This document shows, piece after piece, positions 41,513 to 52,192 of a stretch of 64,000 nt of DNA. Location of the stretch: the NCBI RefSeq assembly GCF_900215435.1, contig NZ_OCMY01000001.1, forward strand, positions 3,038,001-3,102,000. Reading direction: 5' to 3'. The position numbers and the translations under genes were made by a program. The notes under the pieces are model-generated. The model ran no database searches, had not been told where the DNA came from, and was given only the letters and a program-made list of their open reading frames with translations. This DNA is from Candidatus Pantoea floridensis (GTDB lineage: Bacteria > Pseudomonadota > Gammaproteobacteria > Enterobacterales > Enterobacteriaceae). Every line of letters begins with the position of its first letter. Position 1 is the first letter of the stretch.

Positions 41513-43840
41513 GTGTTGATGGGTAGGAGGAACCGCTCAAAGCGGTGGCGCTGGCTGCCGCTTTGTTTACTGCTGCTGGTGGCTGCGCTGTGGCTGCTGG
41601 ATCGCCTCATGCCATTGCCGCTGCGTGAAGTACAACCGGCGCGCGTGGTGGTGGCAGAAGATGGCACGCCGCTGTGGCGCTTTGCAGACCCGCAAGGCAT
41701 ATGGCGCTACCCGGTCACTCTTGATGAGGTGTCACCCGCCTATATCGAGGCGCTGCTCACCTACGAAGATCGCTGGTTCTGGCGCCATCCCGGCATTAAC
41801 CCACTGGCGATTGTTCGCGCCGTTGGGCAAAACGTGTTGCACCGCGGGGTGGTTTCCGGTGGCAGCACCATCACCATGCAGGTAGCACGACTTATCGATC
41901 CACAGCCGCGCACCGTGCGCGGTAAAGTGGTGCAGGCGTGGCGTGCGCTGCAGCTGGAATATCATCTCTCCAAACGCGATATTCTCACGCTCTATCTTAA
42001 TCGCGCGCCTTTTGGCGGCACGGTGGAAGGCGTTGGCGCGGCGAGCTGGATTTGGCTGGGAAAGCCGCCGTCACAGCTCACCAAAGGTGAAGCCGCGCTG
42101 CTTGCGGTGCTGCCACAGGCGCCGAGCCGCTTACGTCCGGACCGCTGGCCGCAGCGCGCCGCAGCGGCACGCAATAAAGTGCTGGATCGGTTGGCTGAGT
42201 ATCACGTCTGGTCGATGCAAGATGTCGCCGAAATCAAACAAGAAGCCGTTTGGCTACCGCCGCGCCAGATGCCACAACGTGCGCCACTGCTGGCCCGGCG
42301 CTTATTGTCGCTATCACCCGACAACAAAATTACCTCCACAATTGATCTGTCGCTCCAGCGCGAGCTGGAGAATCTGGCGGCGTCGCTAAAAAGCAACCTG
42401 CCGCCGCGCACCTCGCTGGCGCTGCTGGTGGTGGATCACCAGAGCATGAAGGTGCGGGGCTATGTGGGATCGGCGGATTTCACTGACGACAGCCGCTTTG
42501 GTCATGTGGACATGATAGCCAGCGTGCGATCGCCGGGCTCGGTGCTAAAACCCTTTGTTTATGGCATGGCACTGGATGAGGGGCTGATTCATGGCGAATC
42601 ACTGTTGCAGGATGTACCGCGCCGCTTTGGCGACTATCGTCCTGGCAACTTTGATTCGGGCTTCCATGGGCCAGTAAGCGCCAGTGAAGCGCTGGAGCGA
42701 TCGCTGAATCTGCCAGCGGTGCAGCTTTTGGATGCCCTGGGGCCGAAAACGGTCGCTGCACGACTGCGTAATGTGGGGCTAAACCTACGCTTCCCGGCCG
42801 GAGCAGAACCTAATCTGTCGCTGATCCTTGGCGGTACCGGTGCGCGGATGGATGACATTGTGGCGGCCTACAGCGCTTTTGCCCGACACGGTAACGCGGC
42901 GCAGCTTCGCTGGCTGACGACACAGCCGTTGCAAGAAAGGCGGCTGTTGTCGCCGGGTGCCGCATGGATTGTACGGCGAATTCTGGCGGGTGCAGCGCAA
43001 CCGCCGGCCAGTGGCGCAGTCGCCGATGTTGCACCGCTGGCGTGGAAAACCGGCACCAGTTACGGCTATCGCGATGCGTGGACCATAGGTATCACGCAGC
43101 GCTATTTGATTGGCGTGTGGGTGGGACGGCCGGATGCCACGCCGGTCGCCGGACAGTTTGGATTTGCTTCGGCAGTGCCAGTGATGAATCAGGTCAATCA
43201 TCTGCTGGCCGGACACGGGGCGGTGAGCGTGCCACGCGATCCTCGTCCAGCTTCTGTCAGCGCAATGAGCATTTGCTGGCCCGGCGGACAGCCGTTGCCC
43301 TTAAACGACGAAAATTGCCGTCAGCGCCGTCAAAGTTGGGTACTGAATCAAACCGTGCCGCCGACGCTGCTGGCGCCGGGCCAGGAAAGCGTCAATGGCT
43401 TGCGCCAGCGCTACTGGCAGAATAGCCACGGTTTGCGGGTGGCGGCCGATTGTCCTGACGCGCAAAGCCGCGAACGTGTGATGTGGCCATTGCCGCTTGA
43501 GCCATGGCTGCCGATTGCAGAGCGGCGAACGCAGCGTTTACCGCCCATCGATCCCGCCTGTCCGCCGCTCAATCAGGGCAATGCGCCGCCGCTGGTGATC
43601 ACTGGTGTCATCAGCGGCCAGCGCGTGCAGCCGCTGCCGGGCAAAGTAGTGCTGGTAATGCCGGTCGCCGTTCAGGGCGGGCAAGGTACCGAGCGCTGGT
43701 GGTTTTTGAATGGAGAGCCGCTGGAGCGGGATGCCGGGAAAAATAGTGCGGCGTTAGTGCTTGACCAACCGGGCAACTATCAATTAGTGGTGATGGATGA
43801 AGCCGGGCAGCTGTCATCGGTGGTATTCACTCGCGGTTAA
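41513..43840 (+). CDS. pbpC: Penicillin-binding protein 1C
   Basis: Bifunctional class A peptidoglycan synthase. One transmembrane helix (about 14-31) is followed by a GT51 transglycosylase domain (EDRWFWRHPGINP with the catalytic Glu, GGSTITMQVARL, and SEAAMLAVLPQAPSRLRPD-like GEAALLAVLPQAPSRLRP). The transpeptidase SxxK is SVLK (Ser about 341) and KTGTSYG is present. A C-terminal PbpC domain (BiPBP_C) is at about 690-775. The start is uncertain: GTG 41513, TTG 41516 or ATG 41519; 775 or 773 residues. It adjoins the yfhM stop. Confidence 0.95.
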   Translation: MLMGRRNRSKRWRWLPLCLLLLVAALWLLDRLMPLPLREVQPARVVVAEDGTPLWRFADPQGIWRYPVTLDEVSPAYIEALLTYEDRWFWRHPGINPLAIVRAVGQNVLHRGVVSGGSTITMQVARLIDPQPRTVRGKVVQAWRALQLEYHLSKRDILTLYLNRAPFGGTVEGVGAASWIWLGKPPSQLTKGEAALLAVLPQAPSRLRPDRWPQRAAAARNKVLDRLAEYHVWSMQDVAEIKQEAVWLPPRQMPQRAPLLARRLLSLSPDNKITSTIDLSLQRELENLAASLKSNLPPRTSLALLVVDHQSMKVRGYVGSADFTDDSRFGHVDMIASVRSPGSVLKPFVYGMALDEGLIHGESLLQDVPRRFGDYRPGNFDSGFHGPVSASEALERSLNLPAVQLLDALGPKTVAARLRNVGLNLRFPAGAEPNLSLILGGTGARMDDIVAAYSAFARHGNAAQLRWLTTQPLQERRLLSPGAAWIVRRILAGAAQPPASGAVADVAPLAWKTGTSYGYRDAWTIGITQRYLIGVWVGRPDATPVAGQFGFASAVPVMNQVNHLLAGHGAVSVPRDPRPASVSAMSICWPGGQPLPLNDENCRQRRQSWVLNQTVPPTLLAPGQESVNGLRQRYWQNSHGLRVAADCPDAQSRERVMWPLPLEPWLPIAERRTQRLPPIDPACPPLNQGNAPPLVITGVISGQRVQPLPGKVVLVMPVAVQGGQGTERWWFLNGEPLERDAGKNSAALVLDQPGNYQLVVMDEAGQLSSVVFTRG

Positions 43841-43918
43841 GTAGAGCGATATGGCATATTTTTTGCCTGTGCGCCCCGACAAAAATCAATTATTTTCAAT
43901 AATTCCACCAATCGCCAA

Positions 43919-43947
43919 TAGGCAACGCCCAACGATATCCCTATAAT
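43919..43947 (+). promoter_or_regulatory. ndk promoter
   Basis: TAGGCA and a perfect TATAAT (43942-43947) spaced by 17 bp, 63 bp before the ndk ATG. The leader carries a CCGGGAG-CGGA-CTCCCGG hairpin at 43963-43980. Confidence 0.55.
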
Positions 43948-44009
43948 CGGCGCGTTTTCTTACCGGGAGCGGACTCCCGGATTCTTCAGGATGCTAACTA
44001 GAGGTCAAC

Positions 44010-44441
44010 ATGGCAATCGAACGTACTTTCTCAATCGTGAAACCAAACGCCGTCGCTAAGAACGTGATTGGTGCAATTTATAACCGTTTTGAAAGCGCGG
44101 GCTTCAAAATCGTTGGCGCAAAAATGCTGCACCTGACCAAAGAGCAGGCTGAAGGCTTCTACGCTGAGCACAAAGGTCGTCCATTCTTTGATGGTCTGGT
44201 TGAATTTATGACTTCTGGTCCAGTTGTGGTTTCTGTGCTGGAAGGCGAAAACGCCGTTCAGCGTCACCGCGATCTGATGGGTGCAACTAACCCAGACAAC
44301 GCGCTGGCAGGCACTCTGCGTGCTGACTACGCAGACAGCTTCACCGAGAACGCAACCCACGGTTCTGACTCTGCTGAATCTGCAGCACGCGAAATCGCGT
44401 ACTTCTTCGCAGAAAACGAAGTCTGCCCACGCACTCGCTAA
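44010..44441 (+). CDS. ndk: Nucleoside diphosphate kinase
   Basis: Balances NTP and dNTP pools through a phospho-His intermediate. It has 143 residues, as in E. coli. The active His is in [13 protein letters not shown] (about residue 117), and the start [15 protein letters not shown] is the family start. AGAGGT lies 7 nt upstream of the ATG. It is monocistronic between its own promoter and a terminator. Confidence 0.98.
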   Translation: MAIERTFSIVKPNAVAKNVIGAIYNRFESAGFKIVGAKMLHLTKEQAEGFYAEHKGRPFFDGLVEFMTSGPVVVSVLEGENAVQRHRDLMGATNPDNALAGTLRADYADSFTENATHGSDSAESAAREIAYFFAENEVCPRTR

Positions 44442-44505
44442 GTCGCGTTGATGCCTAAGCGGACACGCGCGTTTACAGCTGTTCAACATCTGTGAAACGG
44501 TTCCC

Positions 44506-44534
44506 CTGGCATCATGCAGCAGATGTAGTACAAT
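44506..44534 (+). promoter_or_regulatory. Candidate promoter upstream of rlmN
   Basis: CTGGCA (44506-44511) and TACAAT (44529-44534) at 17 bp spacing. The predicted start near 44541 falls inside the left arm of the following hairpin. Confidence 0.4.
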
Positions 44535-44537
44535 TAT

Positions 44538-44579
44538 GCGCCCTTGTTGAGTCCGACTCAGCGAGGGCGCTGTTTTTTT
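44538..44579 (+). terminator. ndk terminator
   Basis: GCGCCCT / AGGGCGC outer stem with a further TTGAGT / ACTCAG inner stem and a CCG loop, followed by TGTTTTTTT. Confidence 0.82.
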
Positions 44580-44629
44580 CCTACTATTAACCAGAGCCGT
44601 AACGTGTAACAACGAGGCCAGAGAACATT

Positions 44630-45799
44630 ATGTCCGAACAGATTGTGACGCCGTCGTCCGCTTCCCCCGTGGTTGTTTCCCCAAAAAACGAAAAAATTAA
44701 CCTGCTGGATCTTAACCGTCAGCAGATGCGCGAATTCTTTCTTGAAATGGGCGAAAAGCCATTCCGTGCCGATCAGGTTATGAAGTGGATGTACCACTAC
44801 TGCTGCGATGATTTCGAGCAGATGACCGACATCAACAAAGTGCTGCGTGGCAAACTGATGCAGCGCGCTGAAATTCGTGCGCCGGAAGTGGCGGAAGAGA
44901 TGCGTTCCAGCGATGGCACCATTAAATGGGCGATTCGCGTAGGCGATCAGCTGGTGGAAACCGTGTATATCCCGGAAGCTGACCGCGCCACTTTGTGCGT
45001 CTCCTCGCAGGTGGGATGTGCGCTAGAGTGCAAATTCTGTTCGACGGCGCAGCAGGGCTTTAACCGCAATCTGCGCGTGTCTGAGATTATCGGCCAGGTG
45101 TGGCGCGCCGCCAAAATTATCGGTGCGGCGAAAATCACCGGTCAGCGCCCCATTACCAACGTGGTAATGATGGGCATGGGCGAACCGCTGCTCAATCTGA
45201 ACAACGTGGTACCGGCGATGGATATCATGCTGGATGACTTCGGTTTCGGTTTGTCAAAACGTCGCGTGACGCTGTCAACGTCAGGCGTGGTGCCGGCGCT
45301 GGATAAGCTGGGCGATATGATCGACGTAGCGCTGGCAATCTCACTGCACGCGCCGAATGATGCCATTCGTGATGAAATCGTGCCGATCAACAAAAAGTAC
45401 AACATCGAGACTTTCCTCGCGGCGGTAAAACGCTACATCGGCAAGTCTAACGCCAATCAGGGCCGTGTGACGATCGAGTATGTGATGTTGGATCACGTTA
45501 ACGACAGCACCGACAATGCCCATGAGCTGGCAGCGTTATTGAAAGAGACGCCGTGCAAAATCAACCTGATTCCCTGGAACCCGTTCCCAGGCGCGCCCTA
45601 TGGCCGCAGCTCTAACAGCCGTATCGATCGCTTCTCTAAAGTGCTGATGGATTACGGTTTCACCACTATCGTACGTAAAACCCGTGGTGATGATATCGAT
45701 GCCGCCTGCGGTCAGCTGGCGGGCGATGTGATTGACCGCACCAAGCGGACATTGCGTAAGAAAATGGCGGGTGAAGCCATCTCTGTGAAGGCGCTCTGA
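44630..45799 (+). CDS. rlmN: Dual-specificity 23S rRNA/tRNA methyltransferase RlmN
   Basis: Radical SAM enzyme that puts the C2 methyl on A2503 of 23S rRNA and A37 of some tRNAs. It has 389 residues. The [4Fe-4S] motif is CALECKFC (CxxxCxxC); GMGEPLLN and the late Cys in [10 protein letters not shown] match E. coli RlmN. It needs an Fe-S cluster, so it depends on the assembly machinery in question. pilW starts 75 bp later. Confidence 0.97.
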   Translation: MSEQIVTPSSASPVVVSPKNEKINLLDLNRQQMREFFLEMGEKPFRADQVMKWMYHYCCDDFEQMTDINKVLRGKLMQRAEIRAPEVAEEMRSSDGTIKWAIRVGDQLVETVYIPEADRATLCVSSQVGCALECKFCSTAQQGFNRNLRVSEIIGQVWRAAKIIGAAKITGQRPITNVVMMGMGEPLLNLNNVVPAMDIMLDDFGFGLSKRRVTLSTSGVVPALDKLGDMIDVALAISLHAPNDAIRDEIVPINKKYNIETFLAAVKRYIGKSNANQGRVTIEYVMLDHVNDSTDNAHELAALLKETPCKINLIPWNPFPGAPYGRSSNSRIDRFSKVLMDYGFTTIVRKTRGDDIDAACGQLAGDVIDRTKRTLRKKMAGEAISVKAL

Positions 45800-45874
45800 A
45801 AGCCAGCGCCTGGTGATACTCACCGGGCGTAACTCGTGTCAGTCTCTCCGCACACTTTTTAGGGAGAGACTGAA

Positions 45875-46609
45875 ATGCGTAACGGATTACCCGCAGCGAT
45901 TCTGGCTGGTTTTGTTGTAACCGGTTGTGTCAATCATCCTGTACAGCAGAGTGCAGCGGATATCCGCCTGCAGCTCGGATTGCACTACCTGGCGGTGAAG
46001 GATTATGCCGCAGCACAGCGCAATTTATTGCGTGCTCAGCAGGCAGCACCGGATGATTATCGTGTCTCGCTGGCCCTGGCTCGCGTGGCGCAGGCGCAGC
46101 AGAATAGCGCGCAAACACGTTGGCACTATCAACGGGCGCAGCAATTAGCGCCGCTGAATGGTTATGTGGCTAACAATTACGGTGCGTTTCTCTGCGGTTT
46201 AAGGCAGTATGACGAAGCGCATCAACAGTTTAAGCTGGCAATTACCGCGCAGGAGATCGACGCTCGTCAGGATGCTTTTCTGTTTTCGGGCTATTGTTAC
46301 CTGCAAGCTGATGAGAGTGCCGCAGCGCGCGAGCAGTTAGGTTACGCGCTGGATGCCGCACCGGAGCAGGGCAATCAACTGCTAAGGGAAGTGGAAAGGC
46401 GGCTTGAACAGCCGGAACATACGTCGGTTCCGCTGCTTTTAGAAGTGTACCATCAGCATTTGCCTGCAACGGCAGAGAGCACATGGTTACAGATACGTTT
46501 CGCCGCGCAACAGGGAAACGCTGCTGACGTTACACGTTATGGCGACCGGTTGGCGCGAAGTTTTCCACAATCGATACAGTACCAGCGTTATTTAGCTAAT
46601 GAATACTGA
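45875..46609 (+). CDS. PilW/PilF-like TPR lipoprotein
   Basis: The 244-residue protein has signal peptide [18 protein letters not shown] with lipobox VTGC (Cys18). TPR-like repeats follow over about 30-180 ([43 protein letters not shown]). It is related to PilF/PilW, which helps PilQ secretin assembly in type IV pili. No pilus genes are near, and in enterobacteria this gene often sits here before rodZ, so a pilus role is uncertain. It overlaps rodZ by 11 nt. GGGAGAG lies 7 nt before the ATG. Confidence 0.85.
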   Translation: MRNGLPAAILAGFVVTGCVNHPVQQSAADIRLQLGLHYLAVKDYAAAQRNLLRAQQAAPDDYRVSLALARVAQAQQNSAQTRWHYQRAQQLAPLNGYVANNYGAFLCGLRQYDEAHQQFKLAITAQEIDARQDAFLFSGYCYLQADESAAAREQLGYALDAAPEQGNQLLREVERRLEQPEHTSVPLLLEVYHQHLPATAESTWLQIRFAAQQGNAADVTRYGDRLARSFPQSIQYQRYLANEY

Positions 46610-47615
46610 AGCCACTCAAGAGAATTCTGCAGTACATTCCACAGGTGAACGCCTGCGTCTGGCCCGTGAGCAAATGGGGCTGACCCAGCAAAACGTCGCT
46701 GAACGCCTGTGCCTGAAACTTACTACCGTGCGTGATATTGAAGAGGATAAATCACCTGCTGATTTAGCTTCTACCTTCCTGCGCGGCTACATTCGCTCCT
46801 ATGCCCGATTGGTGCATGTGCCGGAAGATGACCTGCTGCCGATGATGGCAAAACAGGCTCCGGTGCGTGCCGCTAAGATCGAGCCAATGCAGAGCTTCTC
46901 ATTGGGTAAGCGTCGTAAAAAGCGCGATGGCTGGCTGATGATCTTCACCTGGTTGGTGATTTTTGTCGTAGTGGGTTTAACCGGTGCGTGGTGGTGGCAG
47001 AACCATAAAGCGTCACAGGCGGATCTGGTGTCGATGGCCGACCAAAATGGCAGCGGCGACAACAGCCAATCCATTCCACTGGGTGATAACAGCACCGACA
47101 GCAATACCGATGCGGATACCAATGCAGCCGGTACGCCAGTCGATAACGGTGCGGGTGCCGTCGCAACGCCTGAAAGCAACACCGCGAGCAGCGCGCCTGC
47201 TGCGAGTAATACTGCGCAAACCAACGGTAGCGATAACGCCGTGGTTTCACCAAGCCAGGCTCCGATTGATAATGCGCCGCCAGCGGCCACGTCTCCGGCT
47301 CCTGCTAACAGCGTTCCGGCCGGCCAAATGCCTACCGCTAACGCGGCAGTCAGCCAGCCGGCAGGCGATCCAAATACCGTAGTGATGAACTTCAAGGCAG
47401 ATTGCTGGCTGGAAGTGAGCGATGCAACCGGCAAGAAATTGTTCAGCGGTTTACAACGTAGCGGCGGTAAACTGAGTTTGTCTGGTACGGCTCCGTATCG
47501 TCTGAAAATTGGCGCACCGAGTGCGGTTGACGTGCAATATCAGAATCAGCCCGTTGATTTAAGTCGTTTTATCCGTAATAACCAGGTTGCCCGTCTGACG
47601 CTGGGTGCGCAATAA
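46599..47615 (+). CDS. rodZ: Cytoskeleton protein RodZ
   Basis: Bitopic inner-membrane protein linking MreB to the elongation machinery that sets rod shape. It has 338 residues (E. coli 337). The N-terminal Xre-like helix-turn-helix is at about 15-85 ([20 protein letters not shown]), then the basic patch KRRKKRDGW. The transmembrane helix is at about 112-132. A Ser/Thr/Ala/Asn/Pro-rich linker of low complexity (about 145-255) precedes a C-terminal periplasmic beta domain ([19 protein letters not shown]). It starts inside the 3' end of the TPR gene. Confidence 0.96.
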   Translation: MNTEATQENSAVHSTGERLRLAREQMGLTQQNVAERLCLKLTTVRDIEEDKSPADLASTFLRGYIRSYARLVHVPEDDLLPMMAKQAPVRAAKIEPMQSFSLGKRRKKRDGWLMIFTWLVIFVVVGLTGAWWWQNHKASQADLVSMADQNGSGDNSQSIPLGDNSTDSNTDADTNAAGTPVDNGAGAVATPESNTASSAPAASNTAQTNGSDNAVVSPSQAPIDNAPPAATSPAPANSVPAGQMPTANAAVSQPAGDPNTVVMNFKADCWLEVSDATGKKLFSGLQRSGGKLSLSGTAPYRLKIGAPSAVDVQYQNQPVDLSRFIRNNQVARLTLGAQ

Positions 47616-47653
47616 CGCGCAGCGCGCTTTCCGGGGAATTGTGGAGAGAGAAT

Positions 47654-48775
47654 ATGCATAACGAAGCACCCATTATCCGTCGCAAATCAACACGGATTTA
47701 CGTCGGCAAGGTGCCAGTTGGCGATGGTGCGCCCATCGCCGTTCAGTCAATGACCAACACCCGCACCACCGATGTGGACGCGACCGTCAACCAGATTCGC
47801 CAGCTTGAGCGCGTCGGGGTGGATATTGTTCGCGTTTCCGTTCCGACCATGGATGCGGCTGAAGCCTTCAAACTGATTAAGCAACAGGTCAACGTGCCGC
47901 TGGTAGCGGACATTCACTTTGACTATCGCATTGCGCTTAAAGTCGCCGAGTATGGCGTGGATTGCCTGCGTATCAACCCGGGCAACATTGGTAACAATGA
48001 GCGTATCCGCCAGGTGGTGGATTGTGCGCGCCATTACAACATCCCCATTCGCATCGGCGTTAATGCCGGTTCGCTGGAAAAAGATCTGCAGGAAAAGTAC
48101 GGTGAGCCAACGCCGCAGGCGCTGCTCGAATCCGCTATGCGCCATGTGGATCATCTCGATCGCCTCAACTTTGATCAGTTTAAAGTGAGCGTCAAAGCCT
48201 CGGACGTCTTCCTCGCCGTTGAATCCTACCGCCTGCTGGCGAAAGCCATCGATCAGCCGCTGCACCTCGGTATTACCGAAGCGGGTGGCGCACGCGCCGG
48301 TTCGGTGAAGTCGGCGATTGGCTTAGGCCTACTGCTGGCCGAAGGCATCGGTGATACGCTGCGTATATCACTGGCAGCCGATCCAGTTGAAGAAGTAAAA
48401 GTGGGCTATGACATCCTCAAATCCCTGCGTATCCGCTCGCGCGGCATCAACTTTATCGCCTGCCCAACCTGTTCACGTCAGGAGTTTGATGTCATTGGCA
48501 CAGTGAATGCGCTGGAAGAACGTCTGGAGGACATCATCACGCCAATGGATATTTCGATCATCGGTTGTGTGGTGAATGGTCCGGGCGAAGCCACGGTTTC
48601 TACCCTCGGCGTAACCGGCGGAGCCAAGAAAAGTGGCTTCTACGAAGATGGCGTGCGACAGCGCGATCGCCTCGATAACGATGACATGATCGATCAGCTG
48701 GAAGCGCGTATTCGTGCTAAAGCTTCCATGCTGGATGAAAGCCGTCGTATCAACGTACAGCAGCTGGAAAAATAA
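47654..48775 (+). CDS. ispG: 4-hydroxy-3-methylbut-2-en-1-yl diphosphate synthase (flavodoxin)
   Basis: [4Fe-4S] enzyme of the MEP isoprenoid pathway: reduces MEcPP to HMBPP. I use the ATG at 47654, with GGAGAG 7 nt upstream, giving [18 protein letters not shown] and 373 residues (E. coli 372). Cluster ligands are in [11 protein letters not shown] and in [12 protein letters not shown]. One residue is inserted near [11 protein letters not shown] relative to E. coli. Part of the rodZ-ispG-hisS-yfgM-bamB run. Confidence 0.97.
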   Translation: MHNEAPIIRRKSTRIYVGKVPVGDGAPIAVQSMTNTRTTDVDATVNQIRQLERVGVDIVRVSVPTMDAAEAFKLIKQQVNVPLVADIHFDYRIALKVAEYGVDCLRINPGNIGNNERIRQVVDCARHYNIPIRIGVNAGSLEKDLQEKYGEPTPQALLESAMRHVDHLDRLNFDQFKVSVKASDVFLAVESYRLLAKAIDQPLHLGITEAGGARAGSVKSAIGLGLLLAEGIGDTLRISLAADPVEEVKVGYDILKSLRIRSRGINFIACPTCSRQEFDVIGTVNALEERLEDIITPMDISIIGCVVNGPGEATVSTLGVTGGAKKSGFYEDGVRQRDRLDNDDMIDQLEARIRAKASMLDESRRINVQQLEK

Positions 48776-48881
48776 CCAAGGTACGCGCGCATCGCGTACC
48801 AGTTTGTGATTGAACCTGTGCGGTTTCATCCTCATAAGGTATGATGCCGCTCAGGTTTTTTTGTCTTAAAGAGATTCTAAC

Positions 48882-50156
48882 GTGGCGAAGAATATTCAAG
48901 CGATTCGCGGGATGAACGATTACCTGCCGGCGGATACCGCGATTTGGCAGCGTATTGAAGGCACCCTGAAGCAGGTGCTGGCCAGCTATGGTTTCAGTGA
49001 AATCCGTCTGCCAATCGTTGAGCACACCCCGTTGTTCAGCCGTGCAATCGGTGAAGTCACCGACGTGGTTGAGAAAGAGATGTACACCTTTGAAGACCGC
49101 AACGGTGAAAGCCTGACGCTGCGTCCGGAAGGCACCGCAGGTTGCGTGCGCGCCGGTATCGAGCACGGTCTGCTGTACAATCAGGAACAACGCCTGTGGT
49201 ACGTTGGCCCTATGTTCCGCTATGAACGCCCGCAGAAAGGTCGCTATCGCCAGTTCCATCAAATTGGTGCGGAAGTTTTTGGTCTGCAGGGTCCGGATAT
49301 CGATGCCGAACTGATCATGATGACCGCTCGCTGGTGGAAAGCGCTGGGAATAGCCGATCACGTTGAGCTGGAACTGAACTCTATCGGTTCGCTGGAGGCG
49401 CGCGCTGACTACCGTAATGCGCTGGTAGCGTTCCTTGAGCAGCATAAAGAAGCACTGGACGAAGATTGTAAGCGCCGCATGTATACCAATCCGCTGCGCG
49501 TACTCGACAGTAAGAATCCTGATATTCAGACACTGCTCAACGATGCACCGACGCTCGGTGAATTCCTTGATCAAGACTCACGTGAGCACTTCAGCGGCCT
49601 GTGCGCGCTGCTGGACGACGCCGGCATCAAATATCGCGTCAATCAGCGTTTAGTGCGCGGCCTCGATTACTACAACCGTACCGTATTCGAGTGGGTCACC
49701 AGCAGTCTTGGCTCGCAAGGTACCGTATGCGCTGGTGGACGTTATGATGGCCTGGTCGAACAGTTGGGTGGCCGAGCCACGCCAGCCGTCGGATTTGCCA
49801 TGGGCCTGGAACGTTTAGTGTTGTTGGTGCAGGCGGTTAATCCAGAATTTGAACCGACGCGCATTGTTGATGTCTATGTTATCGCTTCGGGGCAGGGCGT
49901 TCAGTCCGCCGCGATGCAACTGGCGGAAAAACTGCGTGATGCCGAGCCGGCGCTGAAGTTGATGACCAACTTTGGTGGCGGTAACTTCAAGAAACAGTTT
50001 GCCCGTGCAGACAAGTGGGGCGCACGCATTGCACTGGTGCTGGGCGAAGATGAAGTGAAAGCGGGCCAGGTGGTAGTTAAAGACTTGCGTACCGGCGATC
50101 AACAGACGCTGGCTCAGAGCGACGCCGCTGCGACGTTGCGCACGCTGCTGCAGTAA
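48882..50156 (+). CDS. hisS: Histidyl-tRNA synthetase
   Basis: Class II aminoacyl-tRNA synthetase of 424 residues, as in E. coli, with a GTG start. Motif 2 is around [18 protein letters not shown]. The His-specific motifs are [15 protein letters not shown] and AGGRYDGL, and motif 3 is GFAMGLERL. The C-terminal anticodon-binding domain is at about 330-424. A GGTACGCG/CGCGTACC hairpin without a T run lies between ispG and hisS. A TATGAT -10-like box (48840-48845) is close to the start. Confidence 0.97.
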   Translation: MAKNIQAIRGMNDYLPADTAIWQRIEGTLKQVLASYGFSEIRLPIVEHTPLFSRAIGEVTDVVEKEMYTFEDRNGESLTLRPEGTAGCVRAGIEHGLLYNQEQRLWYVGPMFRYERPQKGRYRQFHQIGAEVFGLQGPDIDAELIMMTARWWKALGIADHVELELNSIGSLEARADYRNALVAFLEQHKEALDEDCKRRMYTNPLRVLDSKNPDIQTLLNDAPTLGEFLDQDSREHFSGLCALLDDAGIKYRVNQRLVRGLDYYNRTVFEWVTSSLGSQGTVCAGGRYDGLVEQLGGRATPAVGFAMGLERLVLLVQAVNPEFEPTRIVDVYVIASGQGVQSAAMQLAEKLRDAEPALKLMTNFGGGNFKKQFARADKWGARIALVLGEDEVKAGQVVVKDLRTGDQQTLAQSDAAATLRTLLQ

Positions 50157-50195
50157 CCGCAGCACTGCAACAGCCATTTTAAAGAGAGGGATTGC

Positions 50196-50813
50196 GTGGA
50201 AGTTTACAGCAACGAAAACGAACAAGTTGACGCGCTGCGTCAGTTCTTTGCCAACAATGGCAAATTCCTGGCCGTTGGCGTGATCATCGGTATCGCTGCG
50301 CTGGGTGGCTGGCGTTTTTGGTCCAGCCATCAGGAAGGAACCGATAAAGCGGCATCAGCAGAGTACCAGCAGTTGACCAGCGCGATGCAGGCTGACAAGC
50401 CGCAAACGCTGGACGCGGTAGCCAAATTCGCCAGCGAAAATAACAACACCTATGGTGCGCTGGCATCGCTGGATCTGGCTAAGCAGTACGTTGAAGCCAA
50501 TCAGTTAGACAAAGCAATCGCTCTGTTACAGAGTGGGCTGAAAGATACCAAAGATGCCAACCTGCAGGCGGTAATTAACCTGCGTCTGGCACGCATTCAA
50601 TTGCAGCAAAGTCAGGCCGATGCCGCCCTTTCTACCCTTAACAATGTCAAGGGTGATGGCTGGACAGCCATTGTGGCGGATATTCGCGGAGAAGCACTGC
50701 TGAGCAAAGGCGATAAGCAGGGCGCACGTGATGCCTGGAGCAAAGGTGCTGAATCGCAGGCCTCTCCTGCGCTGAAGCAAATGCTGCAGATGAAGATGAA
50801 TAACTTAAGTTAA
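50196..50813 (+). CDS. yfgM: Ancillary SecYEG translocon subunit YfgM
   Basis: Inner-membrane protein of 205 residues with a GTG start and AAAGAGAGGG upstream. A short cytoplasmic N-terminus is followed by one transmembrane helix (about 22-43) and a periplasmic TPR-like domain. The E. coli protein binds SecYEG and PpiD and helps hand over secreted proteins. It sits between hisS and bamB as in E. coli; the next ATG is 20 bp away. Confidence 0.95.
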   Translation: MEVYSNENEQVDALRQFFANNGKFLAVGVIIGIAALGGWRFWSSHQEGTDKAASAEYQQLTSAMQADKPQTLDAVAKFASENNNTYGALASLDLAKQYVEANQLDKAIALLQSGLKDTKDANLQAVINLRLARIQLQQSQADAALSTLNNVKGDGWTAIVADIRGEALLSKGDKQGARDAWSKGAESQASPALKQMLQMKMNNLS

Positions 50814-50832
50814 GCCAGTCAAGAGAGCGCAC

Positions 50833-52014
50833 ATGGAATTACGTAAATACCTGCTGCCAGGGCTGATTTCAGTCACTCTGCTCAGCGGTTGCTCGCTGTT
50901 CAGCGGCGAAGAAGATGTAGTGAAAATGGCCCCGCTGCCAAAGGTAGAAAACCAGTTTACGCCGCAAACGGCGTGGAGCACGTCTGTTGGCGATGGCGTG
51001 GGTGATTTCTATTCCAATCTGCATCCAGCCTGGCTAGATGGCACCGTGTATGCTGCGGATCGTTTTGGCGTGGTTAAAGCGCTTGATGCCAGCAATGGCA
51101 AAGAGAAATGGAAGGTTAATCTCTCTGAGAAAACCGGCTTCTTCTCTAAAAACATCTCTGCACTGCTCTCGGGTGGCGTAACCGCCAACGGCGACCGCAT
51201 CTATATCGGTAGCGAACGTGGTCAGGTATTTGCGCTGAATACCAGCGACGGTGGTATTGCCTGGCAGACCAAAGTGGCCGGTGAAGCATTGTCGCGTCCG
51301 GTTGTGAGCGATGGTCTGATTCTGATTCACACCAGCAACGGTATGTTGCAGGGACTTGATCAGAGCACTGGCGCGATCAAGTGGAGCGTAAACCTCGATA
51401 TGCCTGCGCTGTCGCTGCGCGGTGAATCTGCACCTACTGTTGCCTTCGGCGGCGCGATCGTTGGCGGTGATAACGGCCGTGTGAGTGCAGTCATTCTCAA
51501 TCAGGGCCAACTGATCTGGCAGCAACGTATTTCTCAGCCAAGTGGCGCCACTGAAATCGATCGTCTGAGTGATGTCGATACCACACCTGTCGTGGTTAAC
51601 GGTGTGGTATATGCGCTGGCCTATAATGGCAACCTTACCGCGCTGGAACTGCGTTCCGGTCAGATCTTGTGGAAACGTGAGATTGGTGGTGTGAAAGACA
51701 TGGTGGTCGATGCGGGACGTATCTATCTGGTCGATCAAGATGACCGTGTGATTGCGCTTAATGCTGACGGTGGCGTGGCTATCTGGCGTCAAAGCGACCT
51801 GTTGCATCGCAACCTGACTTCGCCCGTGCTGTTCAACGGTTATCTGGTGGTGGGTGACAGCGAAGGTTATCTGCACTGGATCAACACGCTTGACGGACGC
51901 TTCGTGGCGCAGCAGAAACTGGATAGCGATGGCTTCCAGACTGAACCGGTTGTTGCCGGTGACAAGCTGCTAATCCAGGCGAAAGGCGGTGAGGTTTACG
52001 CCATTACCCGTTAA
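50833..52014 (+). CDS. bamB: Outer membrane assembly lipoprotein BamB
   Basis: Lipoprotein of the BAM complex that inserts beta-barrel proteins in the outer membrane. It has 393 residues. The lipobox is LSGC (Cys20). The mature part is an eight-bladed PQQ-like beta-propeller with repeated motifs (ALDASNGKEKWKV, ALNTSDGGIAWQTKV, GLDQSTGAIKWSV). GAGAG precedes the ATG. A terminator follows before der. Confidence 0.97.
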   Translation: MELRKYLLPGLISVTLLSGCSLFSGEEDVVKMAPLPKVENQFTPQTAWSTSVGDGVGDFYSNLHPAWLDGTVYAADRFGVVKALDASNGKEKWKVNLSEKTGFFSKNISALLSGGVTANGDRIYIGSERGQVFALNTSDGGIAWQTKVAGEALSRPVVSDGLILIHTSNGMLQGLDQSTGAIKWSVNLDMPALSLRGESAPTVAFGGAIVGGDNGRVSAVILNQGQLIWQQRISQPSGATEIDRLSDVDTTPVVVNGVVYALAYNGNLTALELRSGQILWKREIGGVKDMVVDAGRIYLVDQDDRVIALNADGGVAIWRQSDLLHRNLTSPVLFNGYLVVGDSEGYLHWINTLDGRFVAQQKLDSDGFQTEPVVAGDKLLIQAKGGEVYAITR

Positions 52015-52053
52015 GGATTTGGCTCTGCGGGAATCCATTTTCCGCTCGCTTAA

Positions 52054-52090
52054 ACGGCTCCTGATTCGTCAGGGGCCGTTTCGTTTTTAG
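52054..52090 (+). terminator. bamB terminator
   Basis: ACGGCTCCTGA / TCAGGGGCCGT stem with one mismatch, followed by TTCGTTTTTAG. Confidence 0.8.
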
Positions 52091-52119
52091 TCAGGCATGG
52101 TATTCTTTGCGCCTTCAGC

Positions 52120-52149
52120 CTGACGTCTGGCGTCAAATATCGTTATAAT
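52120..52149 (+). promoter_or_regulatory. der promoter
   Basis: CTGACG (52120-52125) and perfect TATAAT (52144-52149), 18 bp apart, 44 bp before the start codon. Confidence 0.55.
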
Positions 52150-52192
52150 CACGCCATTCGGGCGAATTATTTAAAAAACTGAGGCAAGTCTT

